Part shown: piece after piece, positions 17,565-25,296 of the stretch
Numbering within the stretch: the first letter of the stretch is position 1
How the letters are laid out: each line of letters starts with the position of its first letter
Assembly (NCBI GenBank): GCA_965218075.1
Contig: CBDCJZ010000003.1
Coordinates: 1,984,001-2,048,000, forward strand
DNA: 64,000 bases
Source of the DNA: JANQHO01 sp965218075
Lineage (GTDB): Bacteria > Bacteroidota > Bacteroidia > Flavobacteriales > Schleiferiaceae
Direction: 5' to 3'
Translations under genes and position numbers: made by a program
Notes under the pieces: model-generated
Seen by the model: only the letters and a program-made list of their open reading frames with translations
Told to the model about the DNA's origin: nothing
Databases searched by the model: none

Positions 17565-18532
17565 AATCCCAATGCCCTTTTAATCCTTTCTAATACTTCT
17601 TGTGCTATGGGACGAGCTTTATTAGCCCCTTTGATCAGATTTTTTTCCAATAGGGTGGTATTGGCTACGTAATAATCGAAGATTTTACGTGGTTCTTTAT
17701 ATTTTTCTAATAAAGCATCTAACAACTCTTTTTTAGCGTAGTTATAGCCATAGCCCCCAGCTAGGTAGTTTTGATGCATTTCTTCTATTTTATCCGGTTC
17801 AGCGACTAAAGAATAAATGGCAAATACATTACAGCTATGGGGGTTTTTAGGAGCCTCTAAAGGAGTGCTATCTGTTTGAATACTCATTATTTGCTTTTTT
17901 AACTGCTTTTCCGATGAAAAAATATCAATGATATTATTGTAGGATTTAGCCATTTTGCGTCCATCTGTTCCGGGAATTATCATCACTTCATCCTTGATCT
18001 CAGGCGTAGGTATTTTTAATACTTTTTGTCCTATTTGACGGTTTAAGCTTGCTGCTATATCACGGGTCATTTCCAGATGTTGTTTCTGATCTTTGCCCAC
18101 TGGAACAATATCTGCATTATATAGCAGGATATCAGCAGCCATTAAAACAGGGTAGGTAAATAAACCGGCGCTTACATTTGACAGGTAGTTACTTTTATCT
18201 TTAAAAGAATGAGCATTAGAGAGCATGGAGAAAGGAGTAAAGCAGTTCAGGTACCATGTGAGTTCTGCTACCTCAGCTATATCGCTTTGCCGGTAAAAAA
18301 CGTGTTCTGAAATATCAAAGCCAAAGGCGAGCCATGCTGATGCAACTGCATATACGCTTTCTTTTCGGCTCTCGGCATCCTTAATGCTTGTTAGGGAATG
18401 CCAGTCAGCTATAAAGAAAAAGGACTCATTCTCAGAATTTTGAGACAGCTCAATGGCGGGAATAATAGCTCCCAATATGTTTCCTAAATGGGGCCTGCCG
18501 CTGCTTTGTATCCCGGTTAGTATTCGAGCCAT
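17561..18532 (-). CDS. trpS: Tryptophanyl-tRNA synthetase
   Basis: 323 residues. This class I synthetase charges tRNA-Trp. The HIGH-type motif is PHLGNILGAI (residues about 14-23) and the KMSKS loop appears as GRKMAKSYNN near residue 195. The tryptophan pocket region (GLFTYPVLMAADILLYNAD) is near residue 130. The length is normal. It is transcribed away from plsC, with a 78-base gap. Confidence 0.97.
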   Translation of the reverse strand: MARILTGIQSSGRPHLGNILGAIIPAIELSQNSENESFFFIADWHSLTSIKDAESRKESVYAVASAWLAFGFDISEHVFYRQSDIAEVAELTWYLNCFTPFSMLSNAHSFKDKSNYLSNVSAGLFTYPVLMAADILLYNADIVPVGKDQKQHLEMTRDIAASLNRQIGQKVLKIPTPEIKDEVMIIPGTDGRKMAKSYNNIIDIFSSEKQLKKQIMSIQTDSTPLEAPKNPHSCNVFAIYSLVAEPDKIEEMHQNYLAGGYGYNYAKKELLDALLEKYKEPRKIFDYYVANTTLLEKNLIKGANKARPIAQEVLERIKRALGF

Positions 18533-18593
18533 TTTTTAGTATTTAAAGTTTCAAAATTAAGAAGACCATATGGATGAAGCTTTACCAAAATCT

Positions 18594-18601
18594 TACCTTT
18601 G
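18594..18601 (+). promoter_or_regulatory. Candidate -7 box of plsC, nearly leaderless
   Basis: TACCTTTG matches TAnnTTTG and lies 9 bases before the ATG at 18611, so the transcript would start almost at the start codon. No -33 TTTG is evident at the expected distance. Confidence 0.45.
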
Positions 18602-18610
18602 CACCTCCCC

Positions 18611-19360
18611 ATGTTTTTCATTAGGATATTAACTTACATTTGGCGAGTGTGGTTTTATGTAGTTATTGCCTTCGCTATTATCCTTTTATTTCCATTTATT
18701 TTTATTACTTCATTGAGCTCTAAACATTATCCTACTTTTTTTAAGTTATCAAGGATTTGGGGATGGGTAGTTTTAGTTTTTACTGGTTTTTGGCCTAAAG
18801 TAAAATGGTTGCAAATTCCCGACAAAAAAGGAGTATATATCATTTGTCCAAATCATACTAGTGAAGCAGATATTATGATGACCCTGGCCATATTTCCAAA
18901 CTGCTTTATGTTTATCGGTAAAAAGGAACTGAAAATGTTTCCTTTATTCGGTTATTTCTATAAGCGAACCAACTTGCTAGTTGACCGTAAAAGTTTAAAA
19001 AGTCGTAAGGAAGTTTTCAAAAAGGCAGCTCAGAAAATAGACGAAGGGATAAGCCTGTGTATATATCCTGAAGGAAGAGTTCCAAATGAAGGTCTTATTC
19101 TGGGAGTTTTCAAAAACGGGGCCTTTAAATTAGCGGTAGAAAAACAAATTCCCATTATCCCCGTTACATTTCTCGATAATAAACGACATTTACCTAATGA
19201 TTTTTCCAAGGGAAGTCCCGGAATTTTGAGAACAATTGTGCATGAGTTTATTTATCCGCAGGAAAAAACAGCACGAGAAGCATTGAAAATGAAAAAAATT
19301 TGTTACGAAACACTCAAAAGAGAGATCGAAAAATCATCAAGAGGGAAAATAATTAAGTAA
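18611..19360 (+). CDS. plsC: 1-acyl-sn-glycerol-3-phosphate acyltransferase
   Basis: About 249 residues. It acylates lysophosphatidic acid to phosphatidic acid at the inner membrane. The acyltransferase HX4D motif is NHTSEAD near residue 80, and the phosphate-binding YPEGRVPNEG block is near residue 152. Two hydrophobic N-terminal stretches (residues about 3-40) would hold it in the membrane. The ATG at 18611 is preferred over a TTG at 18599, which would lie inside the predicted promoter. It is followed 4 bases later by gatC. Confidence 0.93.
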   Translation: MFFIRILTYIWRVWFYVVIAFAIILLFPFIFITSLSSKHYPTFFKLSRIWGWVVLVFTGFWPKVKWLQIPDKKGVYIICPNHTSEADIMMTLAIFPNCFMFIGKKELKMFPLFGYFYKRTNLLVDRKSLKSRKEVFKKAAQKIDEGISLCIYPEGRVPNEGLILGVFKNGAFKLAVEKQIPIIPVTFLDNKRHLPNDFSKGSPGILRTIVHEFIYPQEKTAREALKMKKICYETLKREIEKSSRGKIIK

Positions 19361-19364
19361 CGCT

Positions 19365-19646
19365 ATGAAGATCGATAAAAAAGAAGTAGAAAAACTGGCT
19401 CATTTGGCTCGTCTTGAATTTAAGGAGGAAGAAAAGAAACAAATGGTGGCCGATATGAATAAGATCCTGGGATTTGTAGAAAAGATCAATGAGCTGGATC
19501 TCGAAAAAGTAGAGCCGTTGGTTTATGTCAGTAGTGAGGAAAATGTCTTTCGTAGAGACGTTGTAAAGCAAGAAATAACCAAGGAAGGAGCCTTGAAAAA
19601 TGCTCCTGATAAGGATACGGATTACTTTAAGGTAATGACTAAATAA
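19365..19646 (+). CDS. gatC: Asp/Glu-tRNA amidotransferase subunit C
   Basis: 93 residues, standard GatC size. With GatA and GatB it converts mischarged Glu-tRNA(Gln) or Asp-tRNA(Asn) to the cognate amide. It has the family pattern DKKEVEKLAHLARLEF then MNKILGFVEKINELDLEKVE and RRDVV. gatB is 29 kb away in this window and gatA is not seen, so the complex is encoded in dispersed genes, as is common in Bacteroidota. Confidence 0.95.
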   Translation: MKIDKKEVEKLAHLARLEFKEEEKKQMVADMNKILGFVEKINELDLEKVEPLVYVSSEENVFRRDVVKQEITKEGALKNAPDKDTDYFKVMTK

Positions 19647-19654
19647 CTAGATTG

Positions 19655-20299
19655 ATGGCTATAGTAGCAGTCTTAATAATAGCGGCCTTAATAATACTAA
19701 TTGTTGTTTATTCTATTGGAGAGTCACGAGAAGTTCCTATCACAGAGGAAAAGATTTTGTACAAAAAGAAGGGGATAATTAGAAACTTTAATATAATAAG
19801 GAGCTTATCACCAAAATTTAAATCCAGAGACTGATGGTGGATATTTTTTGGTTATGTTGAATGCGTTGAAAATCCATACGATAGATACGCAATTGCAATT
19901 TTTAATCAAAACAATAAAAAGCTAGATTACGTACCTAGAGGAAATAAACGATTAAGCAATTCAATGGATGAATGACATAATGGAAAAGTTGCAGCTTGGG
20001 GATATTTATATTTCACTGATTATAATTACCATAGTAGGCGTAGACAGCCTGTTGATGATTCGGTAGATGGCATGGGTGATAGTTACTACGGTGGATGGTG
20101 GGGTTCAGTATATATCCCAGTTGGACTTTCGCCAGAGGAGATTGCAAAGACAGAAAGAATTTGGAAATTATATTCGGAAAATTGTGATCAAATCGAGAAA
20201 AGAGAAAAAATGACCGAAAAATTCTTTGAAATTTTAGAAAGACATCAAGAAATCAATAGACTTTTGATTAAATCAGAAATTGAATGGAAAGATTATTAA
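19655..20299 (+). pseudogene. HIRAN-domain-like protein gene with two in-frame TGA stops
   Basis: One frame runs unbroken from the ATG at 19655 to the TAA at 20297-20299 except for two TGA codons, at 19832 and 19973. The N-terminus is a membrane helix (IVAVLIIAALIILIVVYSIG). After the first TGA comes GYVECVENPYDRYAIAIFNQ then LDYVPRGNKRL, the heart of a HIRAN domain, whose family form is ENPYDxxAIxV...GYVPR. After the second TGA come AAWGYLYFTDYNYH, an aromatic/glycine segment and a charged helical tail (SPEEIAKTERIWKLYSENCD). Both stops could be single G-to-A changes of TGG. HIRAN domains bind DNA or recognise damaged ends in some families; the role here is unknown. Confidence 0.7.
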
Positions 20300-20495
20300 C
20301 ATTTTTATCCTAATTCTTCTTCTTCTATTCCAAGAAACTTTATACTTACAGTTTCAAAACACTTGGAGTCAGATAAAGAATTGGGAAAAGCTTTTGGAGC
20401 TGGAACAATATGATGATTTAAGTGAGAGATTTAAACAAACGACAAGAAAAAGAATAGAAATGGCAAAAGCACATACACAAAGATATACACCATAA
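20280..20495 (+). CDS. Possible small membrane protein overlapping the HIRAN relic
   Basis: 71 codons with an N-terminal hydrophobic stretch (IINIFILILLLLF) and a charged helical tail (LELEQYDDLSERFKQTTRKR). It overlaps the end of the HIRAN-like frame by 20 bases. I do not recognise it. It may be a real small gene coupled to its neighbour, or a frameshifted continuation of it, and it sits in a decayed region, so confidence is low. Confidence 0.25.
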   Translation: MNGKIINIFILILLLLFQETLYLQFQNTWSQIKNWEKLLELEQYDDLSERFKQTTRKRIEMAKAHTQRYTP

Positions 20496-20864
20496 CAACT
20501 ATTGAGGGTCGGATTTAGACAACGATAATAAATACATGGATTTATCTTTGAAAAGGGATCGCCGAAATTTCGCAATAATGATAAATCATAACTGCCTGAA
20601 AATTAAACTCCATAAGGGTTTTAGGTACTTAGTGCTTAATTGGAGAAGATATATTTTTAAACATGCTTTCTGTTACGGATGAAAAACTCGTGTTTTTTCT
20701 CCCTTATAAAAGCTTATATAAAATCGTTATTTGTGTATGACATGACCATAGTTGAACTGAAGTCAGCATTTCCTGAAAGATAGTAATAGAAGTTGTTTTG
20801 CGAAATTCCTCGATGCTTTTGACAACTATGCTATAAGGCCTTCTATAGGCCGTTTAAATCTCAT

Positions 20865-20872
20865 TACATTTG
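20865..20872 (+). promoter_or_regulatory. Candidate -7 box of the aminotransferase gene, with nearby inverted repeat
   Basis: TACATTTG is an exact TAnnTTTG match 34 bases before the ATG at 20907. Just upstream is the inverted repeat GGCCT-TCTAT-AGGCC (20837-20851), placed where an operator could act. The 403 bases before the gene (20496-20898) otherwise hold no gene that I can recognise. Confidence 0.4.
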
Positions 20873-20906
20873 CTATGATCAAACATTTTAATCTTTTTTG
20901 AGAACT

Positions 20907-22091
20907 ATGCCGGGAACCGACCTGTTTGGCGCAGAAGAAAAAAAGCAAGTTTTAGACATTATGGAAACGGGCTGCCTTTTTAGGTATGGCCATGAAGACA
21001 TCCGTCGAGGAATATGGAAGGCATGCGAAATGGAAGAAAAGGTAAAGAAATTTACTAGAGCCAAATACGCTCATGCTGTTTCCAGTGGATCTACTGCCGT
21101 ATCTTCAATAATGGCAGCAACAGGACTGGGTTTTGGAGATGAGGTTATCGTGCCTCCATTTACTTATATAGCTACCGTTGAAGAGGTTCTCTTAGGGGGA
21201 GGCTTACCTGTTTTTGCCGAAGTTGATGAAACCCTTTGTCTTAGTGCCGAAGGCATTGAAAAGGCTATTACTCCTAACACTAAAGGGGTAATGCTAGTCC
21301 ACATGTGTGGAGCCGCAGCTGATATGACCAGCATTATGGAAGTATGTAACAAGCACAAGCTAATTTTGATTGAAGATGCAGGGCAAGCTCTGGGAGCCTT
21401 TTACAAAGGCAAGTCGGTAGGTTTATTTGGTAAGGCCGGATGCTTCAGCTTTGACTTCTTTAAGATCGCTACAGCTGGAGAAGGAGGAGTTTGTATTACC
21501 AATGACAAAGAGGTCTATGATATTATTGCTCAATTTAGCGATCATGGTCACGACCATATTGGAGACGATCGAGGGATGGAGCAACATCCTATTTTAGGTA
21601 CCAATTTTAGGATAAGTGAACTCCATGCAGCAGTTGGAGTGGCTCAAATGCAAAAGATCCATACAATAAGAGACAGTAAACGTAGCCATAAGGCTTACTT
21701 GAAGAAGAGGCTGACAGAAGTGGATAGTCTTACTTTTCGCCACTTACCGGATGAAGAAGGTGATAGCGCAACCTTCCTGAATTTCTTTTTACCTGATCAG
21801 CTCACTGCTGAAAGAGCCGCTAAGGCTTTACGAGAAGTGGGAATTGGAGCAGCATATTGGTTTACCAATAGGTATCATTTTATCAACCAATGGAATCACC
21901 TGAAAGAGCTACGTTCTCCCTTTAAAATGGCTATTCATCACTTAGGAGCTCCCCAGGATTACAAAAACCTGCAATTGCCAAAATCACAGAACGTAATAGG
22001 ACGTTTGATCTCTATTTGTATAAAAGTTACTTGGACAAGAGAAGAACGAAAAGAATTAGCCAATAAAATGATTGCAGTGCTTCAAAAGTGA
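20907..22091 (+). CDS. DegT/DnrJ/EryC1/StrS-family PLP aminotransferase
   Basis: About 394 residues, full length for the family. These enzymes aminate keto-sugars for envelope polysaccharides or antibiotics. The start ATG (MPGTDLFGAEEKKQV) fits family N-termini better than a TTG 9 bases earlier. Substrate-loop and PLP segments: SSGSTAVSSIMAA, PPFTYIATVEEVL, EDAGQALGA, and the PLP lysine at about residue 186 in CFSFDFFKIATAGEGGV. The TNFRISELHAAVG block is also standard. No other sugar-biosynthesis gene is nearby: it stands alone and intact between pseudogenes, which suggests selection to keep it. Substrate unknown. Confidence 0.9.
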   Translation: MPGTDLFGAEEKKQVLDIMETGCLFRYGHEDIRRGIWKACEMEEKVKKFTRAKYAHAVSSGSTAVSSIMAATGLGFGDEVIVPPFTYIATVEEVLLGGGLPVFAEVDETLCLSAEGIEKAITPNTKGVMLVHMCGAAADMTSIMEVCNKHKLILIEDAGQALGAFYKGKSVGLFGKAGCFSFDFFKIATAGEGGVCITNDKEVYDIIAQFSDHGHDHIGDDRGMEQHPILGTNFRISELHAAVGVAQMQKIHTIRDSKRSHKAYLKKRLTEVDSLTFRHLPDEEGDSATFLNFFLPDQLTAERAAKALREVGIGAAYWFTNRYHFINQWNHLKELRSPFKMAIHHLGAPQDYKNLQLPKSQNVIGRLISICIKVTWTREERKELANKMIAVLQK

Positions 22092-22120
22092 CCGAAAACC
22101 GCTCCTCATTTACTTCTTCA

Positions 22121-22151
22121 CCTTTTTTTGATATAAAAAAGGGTATTTTTT
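22121..22151 (+). terminator. Hairpin after the aminotransferase gene
   Basis: CCTTTTTT (22121-22128) pairs with AAAAAAGG (22135-22142) across a short loop, and GGTATTTTTT follows. It lies 30 bases after the aminotransferase stop. It is A/T-rich and weak, but correctly placed. Confidence 0.5.
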
Positions 22152-22463
22152 AATTAAAAAACAAAGAGTGTTAACCAAATAGATAGTATAGAATTAAGAT
22201 AATACTAATCGTTGATACCCATCAAATTCCTCATTTTCATTCGAATAACAATAAAGTCGTAATAAAAGGTCAACCATTTCATTTGATTTGGAAGTTACTT
22301 TTGTCCTTTTGGTCATTCTTCCTAAAAATTCCTGATATTTGAGTCGTTCTATTTGATGACCAGAGCATGGATTTGCCCATGATAAAACAATTATTGAACA
22401 CTATCTTTATAATAAGCCTCTCACTCATCGGCATAAAATGAGCTTCTCGAGTGTTCTCTTTGC

Positions 22464-22703
22464 ATCTATCTGAATCTAAGCAATGGGATTTTCAATGTTG
22501 AGTTTAACTCAATTCTTGGTGAGAGTACTCAGATTCGCATTGTCAATATGTTGAGATAAATTATTATTGGAAGATAAAATTGAACGCTTCAGGGGAAACT
22601 ACAGAAAAAGACTGGACATGAGAACTTATCGAGATGGGGAGTATACCTCCTACAGTTGATTACTGAAAGGGCTGCTATGAACAGACGTATTACTTTGCGG
22701 TGA
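22464..22703 (+). pseudogene. Relic of a T9SS type A sorting domain
   Basis: From 22464 the DNA reads IYLNLSNGIFNVEFNSILG then TQIRIVNML, a stop, frame changes, and WGVYLLQLITERAAMNRRI then TLR-stop at 22701-22703. This matches the type A T9SS domain (YPNPSNG start, GVYLLQI near the end, basic last residues) from start to finish. Both prolines of the usual YPNP are now Leu, each explainable by one C-to-T change. The upstream part of the secreted protein (about 22150-22460) is too decayed for me to identify. Confidence 0.75.
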
Positions 22704-22861
22704 GAACCAACAAGGTTTTACAATATAGACTCCTACTACTAGAATTCTAGTGGGATTTTTTATGAGTTGTCTTTCAAGGAAATAAAAAGAGATTGATTTT
22801 TTATTTGGGTTATAAGTGTATAATTGCCTAATTATATTCAAGTTGAAACTTTAAATTCTTT

Positions 22862-23354
22862 ATGAAGTATACAACAACTTCTATCATCTTACTTTTCACA
22901 ATAGTGTTTTCTTGCATTTCTCATGCTCAAAGTATTTCGAGCCATTCTGTTGGTTTAAGGTTTAGTTAGTGGTGGAGACGGTTTTGGAAGAGAGGTTTCT
23001 TATCAGAGAGCTTTGGAAGTAGATAACTGTTTGGAAAACAATCATTAGGATGGAAAAGTAATTAGGAATATGGGCGTTTTCAAGATAACAGGAATATATC
23101 AACGAGTATGAGAACTATCGGATTGTTTTTAATGGTATGTTGGTGTAGGAGAATGAGGATTAAGTGCTATTGATTATGGCAATGATAATCATTATTAATG
23201 TACTTACTGTAGATATGACAGGTATTGAATGTTCTTTTTTGAATGAAGGAGCCCTCTATATTTCTAGCTAATAGATTTAAATTCTGAGATTGATTTAATC
23301 AGTGATTTGGGTTTTGGTTTTGACTCAACTTTCTCCATACGTTACCAGCTGTAA
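22862..23354 (+). pseudogene. Relic of a small outer-membrane beta-barrel protein
   Basis: It begins with an intact signal peptide (MKYTTTSIILLFTIVFSCIS then HAQ), then SISSHSVGLRF. Frameshifts and a TAG follow, with SGGDGFGREVSYQRALEVDN, FKITGIYQRV and AIDYGNDN readable in other frames. It ends ISDLGFGFDSTFSIRYQL-stop at 23352-23354, the typical last barrel strand (GxGFDxxxxIRYQF/L). This order matches a common Bacteroidota family of ~180-residue outer-membrane barrels. About 270 bases after it (23355-23627) hold nothing I can identify. Confidence 0.72.
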
Positions 23355-23630
23355 GTGGTTTAATCTATACGTTTTCTTAATGAAGTTGACTTTTGCGAGG
23401 GGTAAACCTTTTTATTTTTGGCAGCAATTGCAGCTAGGGATGAAGTTAGAGTTTACTTATTCCTCTAAGAGCTCATATGGCTCCAAATGTTATATTATCT
23501 ATTGTATTAATCCAACTATGGCTATAGAGTTGCTTAGTAAAAGGATTGAGTTCAAGAAAGTCTACTGCAATCTATCTTGTGGTTATCTATGGAAGATAAA
23601 AGACAGCTATTTAAAAAATAAAATCTATTG

Positions 23631-24293
23631 ATGGAGAAACAGAAACTAGCACTGGAATATGAAATTCGCCAACCTATGGAAACCTCTGAACATCCTCCCG
23701 TCTTGTTTATGATTCATGGTTTTGGAAGTAATGAGCAGGATTTATTTTCCATGTCCCCTGCTTTGCCCCCTGAATTTCTTATCATTAGCTTGAGAGCTCC
23801 TATTAGCCTTCAGTGGGGAAGCTATGCCTGGTATGAGGTCAACTTTAGCAGCACAGGTGGTAAGATGAGCAATGTTGAACAAGCACGACAGAGCCTATAT
23901 CTGATATCTGAATTTATAGATAAAGCGATTAAAATCTATGCTTCTCAAGGAGTTTCTGTTTGGTTAATGGGATTTAGTCAGGGAAGTATATTGAGCTATG
24001 CATTGACCTTCAATTATCCGGAAAAATTCAATAGAGTTATTGCTCTTAGTGGTTGTATGCTGGAAGATATCATGCCAGATAGGCTGAGAATTGAGGCAAT
24101 AAGGCAAATTCATTTTTTCGTCAGTCATGGCATTATGGATGATATACTGCCTGTATTATGGGGTAGGGTAGCTGTAAAAAGGTTAAAGGCTTTGAAAATA
24201 CCCCATCAGTATAAAGAATATCCCATGGCACATGGAGTAAGTCAAGATAATTTTCGGGATATGAAAGTTTGGATGATTAAAAATCTCCGATGA
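23631..24293 (+). CDS. Alpha/beta-hydrolase, carboxylesterase/phospholipase (EstB-like) family
   Basis: About 220 residues, the size of cytoplasmic carboxylesterase II or acyl-protein-thioesterase-like enzymes. The oxyanion region is MIHGFGSNEQDLF. The nucleophile Ser is near residue 116 in LMGFSQGSIL. The acid Asp lies in HGIMDDILPV and the His in PMAHGVSQ close to the end, so the triad looks complete. The ATG at 23631 is used rather than a TTG 3 bases earlier. No signal peptide. It is intact despite lying between pseudogenes. The natural ester is unknown. Confidence 0.88.
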   Translation: MEKQKLALEYEIRQPMETSEHPPVLFMIHGFGSNEQDLFSMSPALPPEFLIISLRAPISLQWGSYAWYEVNFSSTGGKMSNVEQARQSLYLISEFIDKAIKIYASQGVSVWLMGFSQGSILSYALTFNYPEKFNRVIALSGCMLEDIMPDRLRIEAIRQIHFFVSHGIMDDILPVLWGRVAVKRLKALKIPHQYKEYPMAHGVSQDNFRDMKVWMIKNLR

Positions 24294-24360
24294 AATAACG
24301 ATCCCTCTATAATGCTAAAAAAGCAAGGATTTGGAGGTTTTCTGACAAAACAATGTCTAA

Positions 24361-25183
24361 TTATCTGCTTTTTCCAATTTGCTTTTTGTAAAGCGTCATG
24401 GCCTTTCTCACACTACCATACTCTTTAAGCAGTTTTTCAGTTTCGTTTAGAGTAATACTTAACTCATCCATCAACATTCGAGTGCCTCTATCCGTCAGCT
24501 TATTATTGCTGAGATGCATATCCACCATTTTATTGCCTTTTACCCGGCCCAACTTTATCATAACAGTGGTGGAGATCATGTTCAGGATAAGCTTTTGGGC
24601 AGTACCGGCTTTCATACGGGTACTTCCCGTCACAAATTCGGGACCTACCGGTGCTAATATGGAAAAATTAACCTCTTTTTCCAAGGGAGAGTTTTTATTG
24701 CAGGTAATACAAGCAGTGGTAATATTATGAGCTCTGCATTGACTTAACCCACTAGTTACATAAGGCATAGTGCCTGAGGCTGTTATACCCATAACGACAT
24801 CTTTTATTAGAGACATTGAAATTCAAGAGATCTTTATAAGCTTGATCGACATCATCTTCAGCAAATTCAACGGGGGTTTTTATGGCTTGGTCACTTCCGG
24901 CTATTATACCGATCACGCGATTTGGATATACTCCAAAAGTAGGAGGCAGTTCAGAAGCATCAATAATTCCCAATCTTCCGCTAGTACCGGCTCCAATATA
25001 AAAAAGGCAGCTACCCGATTTCATCTTATCAACGATTACTTTCACCAAATTTTCAACAATAGGGATAGATTTTTGAACTATAAAAGCCACTTTTTGATCT
25101 TCTTTATTAATATTTAATAAAATGTTGTGAACTTCCATATTCTCAAGATCATCGTAGAGTGATTCGGACTCTGTTAGTTTCAT
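24361..25183 (-). pseudogene. murQ: N-acetylmuramic acid 6-phosphate etherase MurQ, split by a one-base frameshift
   Basis: MurQ cleaves the lactyl ether of MurNAc-6-phosphate, a key peptidoglycan-recycling step. The N-terminal half (25183 to about 24800) has the SIS-domain sugar-phosphate loop FYIGAGTSGRLGIIDASELP and PVEFAEDD. The C-terminal half (about 24816-24361) has MGITASGTMPYV, APVGPEFVTGSTRMKAGTAQ and NMISTTVMIKLG. They join at AATAAAAGATGTC (minus strand, near 24806-24820): removing one A restores VSNKDVVMGITASG. All else is well preserved, so this is a recent inactivation or a base-calling error in an A-run. Confidence 0.88.
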
Positions 25184-25296
25184 ACTTCATTTTCTATTTG
25201 GATTCATATAAAAGCTGTCGCTAAAAGGGGATATTCGTTAAAGTCAAAAAATATTACCCTTGCGTGGTCTGTTAACTTATCGTAATTTGAGGGTAT

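Noticed and set aside
19832..19975. TGA as a sense codon (Trp) to explain the HIRAN-like gene
   Set aside because: TGA ends several clear genes here (for example the DUF6089-type protein and miaA in ATGA overlaps and the channel in TTGA), and other broken genes in the window contain TAA, TAG and frameshifts.
23302..23631. A 109-codon open frame after the barrel relic
   Set aside because: It starts inside the barrel relic in another frame, has unusual composition, and matches no family I know; the relic's own last strand explains the first part.
24752..24830. Programmed ribosomal frameshift in murQ
   Set aside because: The junction has only an A4 run without a slippery heptamer or visible downstream structure, and MurQ is not known to need frameshifting. 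A mutation or base-calling error is simpler.
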